Assembly (NCBI GenBank): GCA_035635855.1
Contig: DASQAF010000049.1
Location: forward strand, 186,001-250,000
DNA length: 64,000 nucleotides
Reading direction: 5' to 3'
From: UBA11740 sp035635855
GTDB taxonomy: Bacteria > Acidobacteriota > Blastocatellia > Pyrinomonadales > Pyrinomonadaceae
The first letter of the stretch is position 1. Each line of letters opens with the position of its first letter. Positions 16,316 to 24,358 of the stretch are shown in pieces. Both the position numbers and the translations under genes were made by a program. The notes beneath the pieces were generated by a model. That model had not been told where the DNA came from and did not search any database. It was given only the letters and a program-made list of their open reading frames with translations.

Positions 16316-19192
16316 TTAAGGTTTGCCGGTCGCTTTCTTCAACTCTTCGAGGGTACGCTTATGCTCTTCGAGTTTTTTTCCAGCCTCTGCCAGCTTGCCC
16401 TCAGATGTTAGCCGCTGATACTCCTGAAACTCCTGTATCGCCCGATTAACTAATTGCTGCACGTTTGGCGCGCCCGCTACTGGCGGCGATGGTGACGGCG
16501 AAGGGGACGGCTTGGGCGAGGCGCCCGGTTGTGGCTTCGGCTGCTCGCCTTTAGTTTCTACCGGAGCTTTGGCGGCTTCGCCAAAAAGACTGTTAAGGGC
16601 TTCCTCAAAACTTGCGCCATAGCCCAGACGGTCCTGCGTGGCCAGCACCACCAGACGCAATTCGGGCATGGGGCTGCTTTCGGCCCTGAGATAGATTGGC
16701 TCTACGTACAGTAGCGACCGGCCGAGCGGAATCACCAGCAGATGGCCGCGAACCACGCGCGAGCCTTGCTGATTCCAAAGACTGAACTGCGCTGAAAGCT
16801 GCGCATTTTGATCGATGCGGGCTTCAATTTGTAGCGGGCCATCAATCAGACGGGATTTGGGAAAGTCATAAACCAGCAGCTTGCCATAGTTATCACCGTC
16901 ACATCGACCGGCCATCCAGCCAATCATGTTATTTCGGTTAGCCGGCGTGAACGGCAGGATCAGCGCAAATTCAGTTTTGATTTGTTCGCCGGGGAGTTGC
17001 ATGAGGACATAGTAAGGCTCGATTGCCTGAACCTGCTTCTTGTCCTGATCATCCAGAACAACTTGCGTAGCCACGCTCCAGACATCTTCTTGTTGAAACA
17101 GCACTTTGGGGTTTTGGGTATGGTAAAGGCTAAAGACTTCGCCCTGTACGCGGAGCAACGTTTCCGGATAGCGGATGTGTCCACGGAGATCCGCCGGCAT
17201 CTGGTTAGCCTCCAGAAACAAACCGGGGAAGATTCCACGATATGCGGCAATCAAAGGATCGTTGGGATCGAAAACGTAAAAGCGAGTCGTGCCGTTGTAA
17301 GCGTCGATTACCACCTTGACGCTGTTGCGAATGTAGTTGATCTCGTTGGTTTCGACTTTGTGGTGACGCGAATAGGGATAGGTGGAAGACTCAGTAAAGG
17401 CGTCGATCATCCAGTAGAGTCCGCCGTCATTGCCGGTAACAATGTAGGGGTCGCGATCGTAAATCAGAAAGGGCGCAATGCCGTCGACTATCTCTCTGAT
17501 GTTGCGGTGGATCATTAATCGGCTGTCGGCCGAAACATCATCAGAAAAGGGGAGCTTAGCCAGATCGCTGACAGCCCAGGCAAGTAGCAATCGCCGCAAA
17601 CCGCCGCCGATGCGGATCCCGCCGATGCCTTCATAACTGGTATAGGTGTTTGATTCGCCCTGTGGAAAATCAAACTCTTTCTGCCGCGTCTTTACATAGA
17701 CGTCGCTGTTGGTCTCTTGTCCAAAATAAATCTGCGGGCGCGTGACTTTTATCTCCGGCGCGGCTGATTCAATCGGCATGTTCGAGAGAATGAATCGCGG
17801 CATGCCTTCAGGCGTGAATCCGTTAGAGGTATTCATCGTCACGCCATAGCCGTGAGTGTAAATCAGCCGCTCGTTGATCCAGTTGCGCGAGGCCGCCGGC
17901 AGCTTAGTAAGGTTCAACTCGCGCGCGGCAATCATCACCTGCCGGCCCTGGGCGCCGATCGGATAACGATCTACGTCGACGTCCGGAAAGTCATAATAGG
18001 TGCGAATTGCCTGGATTTGCTTGAGGGTGTCCTGCAGCGCGCGCCAGTCCCAAAGTCGAATGTTGTCGAGCGTGACGCGGTTATTCTGCAAATCGAAAGC
18101 TTCAACCGAGCTTTCGGCTTCGAAATTTCGCTGCTCGATACGGTCGACCGCGAAGGCCCGCCGCGTCCAAACGATATTATGTTCGATGTATGGCGTTTCG
18201 CGGCCCAGTTCGTTGGGCTTGACGATGAAGGTGGTGACATACCACGGAACTATCACCCCCGCAATTATGTAAACAAGCACCGGAATGGCGACCCCAGCGA
18301 TCAAGATTCGTAGGCGGCGAAGAAGGAAAGCGTTAAGTACCGCGATTAGCGCCGCGAGGATCAGCGAACCTGCCACCCAAACGTAACCGGGAAGCAGGTA
18401 GTTCGCTTCCATATAGGTGACTCCGGAAAAAGTTTGATGGTCGTCCCAAAGATAGGGATAGCGCGAAAGTAAAAACCGCCAGGCGGAAATCAACAACAAT
18501 GCAGCCAGAGCGCAGGAAACAGCGGCGACGCTGGTGCGACGCGCGCGGGCAAAAACGCCGGTGCGGGCCAGTCCCTGTTGCGTAACCGCCAGCAGCGCGT
18601 AGACGATCGTGGCGCACAAAATGATAATTGCAAGATAAAGAAGCCAGCCGCTGACGGCGTCATATACCGGAAGCGTAAACAAATAGAAGGCGACTGGCTT
18701 ATTAAAGATGGGATCGGTTAGCTCTGTCGGCACGCGATGAAAATAGAGAGCGAAGGTGCGCCAGATTTCGCGCATGCTCAAACCGAATACCAGGCCCGCC
18801 AGAGCGGCCACAACCCAGGCTGCGGGTTTCAGTACGCGTGACGGCGAAAAGTTAACCGGTTGCTGGTTGACCAGGATGGTACGGCGATCCAGAGCGAATT
18901 GGGCAAACGCCCACTCGACCAACCAGAATCCGCCTCGCAGGATCAAAACGGTAAGCACAAAGAAGATCGCGAACAGCTCGACCTTCAGCTTAAACATGTA
19001 CCAGTAGACCGAAGAATAACCGAGCGAGCCAAACCAAAGCGCGGAGATGTAAATCGACAACCCACGAGAAGCGACGAAAAGCAGAACGAGTATGGCCAGG
19101 AGAATGAACCATCGCCAACGTTTGCGGCGCGGTCTGATGCGGCCGACGTCGATGATCTCGCCGTGCGGATCCAAGGAAATGGGCTGGCTCAT
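16316..19192 (-). CDS. UPF0182 family membrane protein
   Basis: A 958-residue integral membrane protein of the UPF0182/COG1615 family, whose role is unknown. The N-terminal third has about seven membrane helices (first about 25-48, last about 300-320). The large extracytoplasmic part contains family hallmarks such as NIRLWDWRALQDTLKQIQ, IGGIRIGGGLRRLLLAW and FTESSTYPYSRH. The C-terminal region has a Pro/Ser/Lys low-complexity run followed by a helical segment (about 900-958, QEFQEYQRLTSEGKLAEAG), the usual ending. The length is typical. It starts at an ATG with no close upstream neighbour on its strand and seems monocistronic. Confidence 0.92.
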   Translation of the reverse strand: MSQPISLDPHGEIIDVGRIRPRRKRWRWFILLAILVLLFVASRGLSIYISALWFGSLGYSSVYWYMFKLKVELFAIFFVLTVLILRGGFWLVEWAFAQFALDRRTILVNQQPVNFSPSRVLKPAAWVVAALAGLVFGLSMREIWRTFALYFHRVPTELTDPIFNKPVAFYLFTLPVYDAVSGWLLYLAIIILCATIVYALLAVTQQGLARTGVFARARRTSVAAVSCALAALLLISAWRFLLSRYPYLWDDHQTFSGVTYMEANYLLPGYVWVAGSLILAALIAVLNAFLLRRLRILIAGVAIPVLVYIIAGVIVPWYVTTFIVKPNELGRETPYIEHNIVWTRRAFAVDRIEQRNFEAESSVEAFDLQNNRVTLDNIRLWDWRALQDTLKQIQAIRTYYDFPDVDVDRYPIGAQGRQVMIAARELNLTKLPAASRNWINERLIYTHGYGVTMNTSNGFTPEGMPRFILSNMPIESAAPEIKVTRPQIYFGQETNSDVYVKTRQKEFDFPQGESNTYTSYEGIGGIRIGGGLRRLLLAWAVSDLAKLPFSDDVSADSRLMIHRNIREIVDGIAPFLIYDRDPYIVTGNDGGLYWMIDAFTESSTYPYSRHHKVETNEINYIRNSVKVVIDAYNGTTRFYVFDPNDPLIAAYRGIFPGLFLEANQMPADLRGHIRYPETLLRVQGEVFSLYHTQNPKVLFQQEDVWSVATQVVLDDQDKKQVQAIEPYYVLMQLPGEQIKTEFALILPFTPANRNNMIGWMAGRCDGDNYGKLLVYDFPKSRLIDGPLQIEARIDQNAQLSAQFSLWNQQGSRVVRGHLLVIPLGRSLLYVEPIYLRAESSPMPELRLVVLATQDRLGYGASFEEALNSLFGEAAKAPVETKGEQPKPQPGASPKPSPSPSPSPPVAGAPNVQQLVNRAIQEFQEYQRLTSEGKLAEAGKKLEEHKRTLEELKKATGKP

Positions 19193-19382
19193 GCGCGCCT
19201 AGCATACGCCGAAAGCGTCAAGGGTCAAAGACTATTCGCCGGCCTGGCTCGTCCAAAAGGAAGGGAACACCGATGCGACAAAGAAGCCGCTTTTCCCGGC
19301 AAAAAAAGAGATTGAACCCGTTGGCCTTGCGTTGCGCGCAATGATAGACTCGTCACGCATTTTGATCTAAAGAGTCCAACTG

Positions 19383-21023
19383 ATGCTTTCACCAGAGACA
19401 ATCCTTCAGGCGCGTTACCGAATTGTTCACCAACTCGGGCAAGGCGGCATGGGCGCGGTTTACGAGGCGGTGGACGAACGGCTCGACACCATCGTGGCCC
19501 TGAAAGAAACGCTTTTTACTGGCGAACGGTTACGCAAGCAGTTTGAACGCGAGGCCCGCCTGCTCGCGCGTCTACATCACCAGGCGCTGCCCCGTGTCAG
19601 CGATCATTTCAACGAAGGCGACGGGCAATTCCTGGTAATGCAGTACATCGCCGGCGACGATCTTTTCGAAATGCTGATGCGCAGAAAGGCTCCTTTCCCG
19701 CAGGAGGAAGTGTTGTTGTGGGCCGATCAACTTTGCGACGCACTCGACTATTTGCACACGCAAAACCCACAGATCATCCATCGCGATATCAAACCGCAGA
19801 ATCTGAAAATGACCGCGCGGGGGCAGGTGGTGCTGCTCGATTTCGGCCTGGCAAAAGGATCGGCCGGTCAAATGTCGGTGGTCACAACTTCGGCCAGCAT
19901 CTTTGGCTATACGCCCAACTACGCGCCACTGGAACAGGTTCAGGGGCTGGGAACAGACCCGCGCAGCGACATCTATGCGCTGGCCGCGACGCTCTATCAC
20001 TTGCTTACCAACGTTAAGCCGCCGGACGCGCTCAGTCGCGCCGGGGCCGTCGTCAACGGCCAGCCGGATCCGCTGATTCCGGCCAATGAGGTAGCCACGG
20101 TGAGCGGAGCCGTCGCCGCGGTGCTTGGCAAAGGCATGTCGCAAAAGCGAGATGATCGCTACACCTCAGCGGTCGACATGCGCGAGGCTTTGCGACTTGC
20201 TGCGGTTCAGCAGCCGGGTGACGCGGCGACAATTATCGGAGCTGAGGGCGCTGCGCCGGCTAATGCAAAGACGGTCCTGCTCGATCAGAGGACTAAGGTT
20301 GCCGGCTCTCCCACCGGACCCGCAGCCAGCGAAGCGCAGACTCTGCTGGCCGGCGATGCTACCAGCGTTCGCGCCGCGAACTCGTCGAGCGAAACGGCCA
20401 CCGTTGTGCGACCAGCGGGCAACGGCAACCGCACGAAAGTATGGCTGGGAGCCGCGATTTTGTTGGTGGTGCTGGCCGGTGGTGCGGGCGGCTTTTACAT
20501 TTATAAGGCGAGAAAGCAAGCGCAGCAGCAAGTCGCAACGCCGACAACGCAAGCGCCCACTCAGTCAGTGGAATCGAATCAAACCGGAACTACGGCGACC
20601 GGGCCGACTCAGACAGAGTCGACCAAGCCTGCCGACACCAAGGTCGACAAACCAAAAGTCGATACCAGTCAGCGCGCGGCTACGTCAAAGCAAACCGGCG
20701 ACAAGAAGGCCGAAGTCAACAAGCCCGCGCAAAACCAGCCGAGCCAGCAAACAGCCGGAGTACATGAGCGCGATCGAAATCAGGATCGTCCTAACCCTAA
20801 TCCAAACGTGAGCCCGCCGCAGATTCCGCCCGTCGATCCTGCGCGTAATCCGCCGGGCACCGGCCATCCGCCCGGAACTAATCAAACGCCGGGCGTGCGG
20901 ACGTTTCCGAACGGCGTGCGCGTAGTGACTCAGCCGGATGGCACCCGCATCATGATCTTCCCTAACGGCACGACGCGGGTGATTCCGCCGGGTGAAAGAC
21001 CCAATCGTAGACGCCGCCCCTGA
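19383..21023 (+). CDS. Hanks-type Ser/Thr protein kinase with a membrane helix and Pro-rich outer tail
   Basis: A 546-residue membrane kinase. The kinase domain (about 10-275) has the glycine loop GQGGMGAVYEA, the lysine in VALKET, the catalytic HRDIKPQN and DFGLAKG. Thr/Ala-rich linker follows, then one membrane helix (about 355-375, AAILLVVLAGGAGGFYIY) and an outer tail rich in Thr, Gln and Pro. The tail ends in repeated short strands, NGVRVVTQPDGTRIMIFPNG and TTRVIPPGE. It has no PASTA repeats, unlike many such kinases; a separate PASTA protein is encoded at 58 kb. The final strands could bind the cell wall or partner proteins, but this is a guess. The substrate is unknown. Confidence 0.92.
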   Translation: MLSPETILQARYRIVHQLGQGGMGAVYEAVDERLDTIVALKETLFTGERLRKQFEREARLLARLHHQALPRVSDHFNEGDGQFLVMQYIAGDDLFEMLMRRKAPFPQEEVLLWADQLCDALDYLHTQNPQIIHRDIKPQNLKMTARGQVVLLDFGLAKGSAGQMSVVTTSASIFGYTPNYAPLEQVQGLGTDPRSDIYALAATLYHLLTNVKPPDALSRAGAVVNGQPDPLIPANEVATVSGAVAAVLGKGMSQKRDDRYTSAVDMREALRLAAVQQPGDAATIIGAEGAAPANAKTVLLDQRTKVAGSPTGPAASEAQTLLAGDATSVRAANSSSETATVVRPAGNGNRTKVWLGAAILLVVLAGGAGGFYIYKARKQAQQQVATPTTQAPTQSVESNQTGTTATGPTQTESTKPADTKVDKPKVDTSQRAATSKQTGDKKAEVNKPAQNQPSQQTAGVHERDRNQDRPNPNPNVSPPQIPPVDPARNPPGTGHPPGTNQTPGVRTFPNGVRVVTQPDGTRIMIFPNGTTRVIPPGERPNRRRRP

Positions 21024-21120
21024 CGGCCACCGTGCCAAATAATTCTCGAGAGTTTTTGAATTGTTCGACCCTATTCTGCAAAAATCACGATTCAGCCAGT
21101 AAGCTTCAGGAGTTTGAGAG

Positions 21121-22707
21121 ATGATTAGAAGATTCAGCATCGTTTCGGCGTCTGTGATGACGCTGGGCATTTTACTTTCAGTACTTGCACTACCTCTGGT
21201 TCCCGTTCGGGCGGTGTCAGGAGAGACAACGGTACCTCCGGTGATTCGCATTACGCCGCCGGCGCCGGTGTTCGACGACGCCAAGCGCCTGGAAGAACTC
21301 GCGGCTCGCCGCAAACGGGTCGCCGAGGCAATCGGCCCGAAAGGGCTGCTGATAATGTTCAGTGCTGAACCTCGCGTCTATACCAACGACGTCGATTACC
21401 AATTTCGCCAGGAAAACAATCTTTATTACCTCACCAATTTGAACCAGAAGCGCGCGACGCTGGTGCTGACGCCGGGCAATGCGCAGTTGCCTGAGGTTCT
21501 GTTTCTGCCACGGCGCAATGCGGCTGCTGAAACATGGACAGGACACATGTACAGCGCGGCAGAAGCGGCAAAGCTTTCCGGCATCAGGGAAATCTGGGAA
21601 GCCGGCGAGTTCACGCCTTTTGTGAATGCGCTGCGCAAACACGAGGCTTACCGGCCAAAGCCTGAGAATATTCTGATGTCGCTCGCGACTGTCAGCGCTG
21701 GCGGTTTGGAAAACCTCTATAGCGCGGCGGCGAGCAACCAGGCCTCGCTTTACCTGCTCCAGTTTCCTCCCGAAGGAGAAAGTCGCGAGTATCGGCAGGA
21801 GCAACGTTTCGCGGCCACCTGGACCAAAGAGTCGGGTTTCATGATCCAGAACGCTTCGCCGATCTTTGCCCAGATGCGCGTGCGCAAGTCGCCGATGGAA
21901 CTTCAGCTGATGCAGCACGCGATCGATATCAGCATCGAAGCGCATCAACGCGCGGAGGCGTTTGCCTCGCAGGCAAAGTGGGAATACGAAGTCGACGCGC
22001 AGGTGGCTTACACCTTCAAGCTACGCAACGCGGACAACTGGGGTTATCCGGACATTGTCGGTTGCGGACCCAACGCCACGACTCTGCATTACGAAGAGTC
22101 TCAGGGCCCTGTGAAATCGGGTGAGCTTATGTTGATGGACGTCGGAGCCGAGTACGGTCACTACTCGGCGGACGTGACGCGCACGTTTCCTGTCAGCGGT
22201 AAGTTCAGCAAAGAGCAGGCAGAGGTTTACCAGATCGTTTATGACGCCCAGGAAGCCGGCGCGAAAGTTATCAAGCCCGGCGCGACGTTATCGCAGGTCC
22301 ACAACGCCGCGACCGAAGTGATCAAGGACGGCTTGTTACGGCTGGGCTTGATTACAGATCGCACTTCGGAATGGCAATACCGCATCTGGTTCATGCATGG
22401 TACGTCGCACTGGTTGGGGATGAATGTGCACGACGTCGGCGGGGGTGCGCAGTTCCAGCCCGGCATGGTCTTTACCAACGAACCGGGAATCTATGTTCGC
22501 CCCGATGCGCTGGACAATTTGCCTAAGACGGCGGATTACGAAAAATTCATCGCCGCGGTGCGGCCGGCCTTTGAGAAATACAAAGGCATCGGGGTGCGCA
22601 TCGAAGATGACATGCTGGTTACTGAGGACGGTGTGAAGTGGATGACCGGAGCGCTGCCGCGCTCGATTCCCGATATTGAAACCTTTATTGCAAAAGCGAG
22701 GAGCTAG
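21121..22707 (+). CDS. Secreted Xaa-Pro aminopeptidase, M24B family
   Basis: A 528-residue exported metallopeptidase that removes an N-terminal residue before proline. A signal peptide spans about 1-33 (VMTLGILLSVLALPLVPVRA). The N-terminal creatinase-like domain (about 50-240) is followed by the pita-bread catalytic domain. Metal ligands are visible: Asp in LMDVGAEYGHYSADVTRTFP (two Asp), His in HGTSHWLGMNVHDVGG, Glu in TNEPGIYV, and Glu in GVRIEDDMLV. The set is complete, so activity is expected. AGGAG lies before the ATG. It is divergent from nothing close and convergent with the cox operon. Confidence 0.92.
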   Translation: MIRRFSIVSASVMTLGILLSVLALPLVPVRAVSGETTVPPVIRITPPAPVFDDAKRLEELAARRKRVAEAIGPKGLLIMFSAEPRVYTNDVDYQFRQENNLYYLTNLNQKRATLVLTPGNAQLPEVLFLPRRNAAAETWTGHMYSAAEAAKLSGIREIWEAGEFTPFVNALRKHEAYRPKPENILMSLATVSAGGLENLYSAAASNQASLYLLQFPPEGESREYRQEQRFAATWTKESGFMIQNASPIFAQMRVRKSPMELQLMQHAIDISIEAHQRAEAFASQAKWEYEVDAQVAYTFKLRNADNWGYPDIVGCGPNATTLHYEESQGPVKSGELMLMDVGAEYGHYSADVTRTFPVSGKFSKEQAEVYQIVYDAQEAGAKVIKPGATLSQVHNAATEVIKDGLLRLGLITDRTSEWQYRIWFMHGTSHWLGMNVHDVGGGAQFQPGMVFTNEPGIYVRPDALDNLPKTADYEKFIAAVRPAFEKYKGIGVRIEDDMLVTEDGVKWMTGALPRSIPDIETFIAKARS

Positions 22708-22753
22708 AACCTGCGATAATATTTTGAAGGCTTCAAGCTGTCATGGTTCTAAC

Positions 22754-23200
22754 TCACTGCTGAGAATCTTTTGCTTCGGTTTCCAGAGCTTTGAAGAACC
22801 GCGCCGCCATCATTTTCGCGGCGCCCTCGATCATTCGCTGGCCTATGCCGGCAATTGCTCCGCCGACCTGCATCTCGCCGGTGTACCTGATTAGCGTGGC
22901 GCCGCCCGTATCTTCCAAATCGAAATCTCCCGAACCTTTTAAGAACCCAGGACCGCCCTTGCCGTCGACGACGATCCGGTAATGCTCGTGGGCGCGCATA
23001 TCTTCCAGGTGGACATTGCCTTTAAAGGTGCCCTTAATCGCGCCAATGCCGGCCTTGATGGTCACGGCGTAGGAATCATCGCCAGTTTTTTCGAGTGACT
23101 CGCAGCCGGGAATACAACGTTGCAAAACTTGCGGATCAGTTAGCGCGGCGTACACGCGTTCGCGCGGTGCGTGGAGTTCCTGTGTACCTTCGATTCTCAT
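22754..23200 (-). CDS. coxG: CoxG-like SRPBCC protein
   Basis: A 148-residue protein of the CO dehydrogenase subunit G family (SRPBCC/START fold). It begins IEGTQELHAPRERVYAALTDPQVLQRCIPGCESLE, the hallmark N-terminus, and ends with a helix containing GIGQRMIEGAAKMMAARFFKALE. In Cox systems CoxG is thought to anchor or help assemble the oxidase at the membrane. It is the last gene of the coxS-L-M-G order on the minus strand, 140 bases after coxM with a hairpin between. Confidence 0.9.
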   Translation of the reverse strand: MRIEGTQELHAPRERVYAALTDPQVLQRCIPGCESLEKTGDDSYAVTIKAGIGAIKGTFKGNVHLEDMRAHEHYRIVVDGKGGPGFLKGSGDFDLEDTGGATLIRYTGEMQVGGAIAGIGQRMIEGAAKMMAARFFKALETEAKDSQQ

Positions 23201-23216
23201 TTAGAATTTAGAAGAC

Positions 23217-23335
23217 AATCCGCAGATTGCCCAGATTACACAGATAAGGAATTAGACAGTAATGGAGTTGTGTAACAGGCCGGCGCGCGACAACTCTTTT
23301 TCAGAAGTTCTTGCTTATCTGCGAAATCTGCGGAT
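23217..23335. repeat. Hairpin repeat, family B
   Basis: Arms are 23217-23248 (AATCCGCAGATTGCCCAGAT) and 23314-23335 (CTTATCTGCGAAATCTGCGG). A central part of about 65 bases separates them. It occupies the coxM-coxG junction. Confidence 0.75.
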
Positions 23336-23339
23336 GTGT

Positions 23340-24203
23340 TTATCCCGCACGTTTGATTGCGGTCGAGATTGCACGTCTCACATAAACCTCGGCGAGATGA
23401 CGGCGATAGTCCGCTGACGCGAAGAGATCGCCATTCGCATCCACCCCGTCAGTGGCACGCGATGCCGCGCTCGCGATCGTTTGTTCGTCCAGTTTTGAGC
23501 CGTTCAACTCTGCTTCCGCGGCTGCCGCTCGATACGCTTTAGAAGAGACGCCGGTAATGCCGATGTTCGCCTTCTGACAACCACCATTGCCATCCAAAGA
23601 GAGGTTTGCTGCGACCCCCACCACGGCGAAGCCGGAGGCGGGATGATGCATCTTGGCGTAGGCCTGGCCCGTGCGGCCTTGTGGCTTGTTTATGCGAATC
23701 TCGCGCAGAATCTCGCCGGGCTCTAATGCCGTGGTCAAAAGGTCGACAAAGAAATCATCCGCCTTGATCGTACGCTCGCCGCTTTTGCTGGCGGCGACCA
23801 TCTCAGCGTTCAGCGCAATTATCGCGGCCGGCCAGTCGCCGGCTGGATCGGAGTGAGCGAGACTGCCGCCAATGGTTCCCTTATTACGCACCTGCACGTC
23901 CCCAATGGCCGCGGCACACTCCGGCAGCAGCGGACAGATCTGCTTCAGCAAGTCTGAGGACTCGATTTGATAATGGGTGGTCATCGCGCCGATGCGGATC
24001 TGGCCCCCGTCTTCACGCACATAGGCGAGATCGCTGATGCGCCCGAGGTCTATGAGCAAAGGCGGCTGCGCTAAACGCAGCTTCATCGCCGGAATCAAGC
24101 TGTGTCCGCCGGCAAGAATTTTGGCGTCTTCGTTTTGCGCCAGCAACGAAAGCGCTTCGTCCAGCGTTTTGGCGCGAACGTAATCGAATTGTGCTGCAAA
24201 CAT
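23340..24203 (-). CDS. coxM: FAD-binding subunit of a molybdenum hydroxylase (CoxM-like)
   Basis: A 287-residue subunit that carries FAD in three-subunit xanthine-oxidase-family enzymes. FAD motifs are AGGHSLIPAMKLRLAQP (about residue 31) and TIGGSLAHSDPAGDWP (about 110). The C-terminal CO-dehydrogenase flavoprotein domain follows (SDLLKQICPLLPECAAAIGDVQVRN is in the central part). It passes electrons from the [2Fe-2S] subunit to an acceptor. It lies after coxL in the S-L-M order. Confidence 0.92.
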   Translation of the reverse strand: MFAAQFDYVRAKTLDEALSLLAQNEDAKILAGGHSLIPAMKLRLAQPPLLIDLGRISDLAYVREDGGQIRIGAMTTHYQIESSDLLKQICPLLPECAAAIGDVQVRNKGTIGGSLAHSDPAGDWPAAIIALNAEMVAASKSGERTIKADDFFVDLLTTALEPGEILREIRINKPQGRTGQAYAKMHHPASGFAVVGVAANLSLDGNGGCQKANIGITGVSSKAYRAAAAEAELNGSKLDEQTIASAASRATDGVDANGDLFASADYRRHLAEVYVRRAISTAIKRAG

Positions 24204-24215
24204 GATGTCTCCTTT

Positions 24216-24358
24216 GCTGGGAGCGCGGACGTCCCGCCCGCATTGAGCGCATTAGCGCGAATAAGTGATTCGTTAAACCTCAGCTTAGAGGGTTGCGCGC
24301 TCAAGCCAGGAAACGCGCCTCTCGGCGCGTGTGCGGACGGGACGTCCGCGCTCCCAGC
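24216..24358. repeat. Hairpin repeat, GGGAGCGCGGACGTCCCG family
   Basis: Left arm 24216-24259 (GCTGGGAGCGCGGACGTCCC) and right arm 24331-24358 are near-perfect inverted copies, enclosing GCGCATTAGCGCG-type short palindromes. The element fills the coxL-coxM gap and its right edge touches the coxL stop codon. Confidence 0.8.
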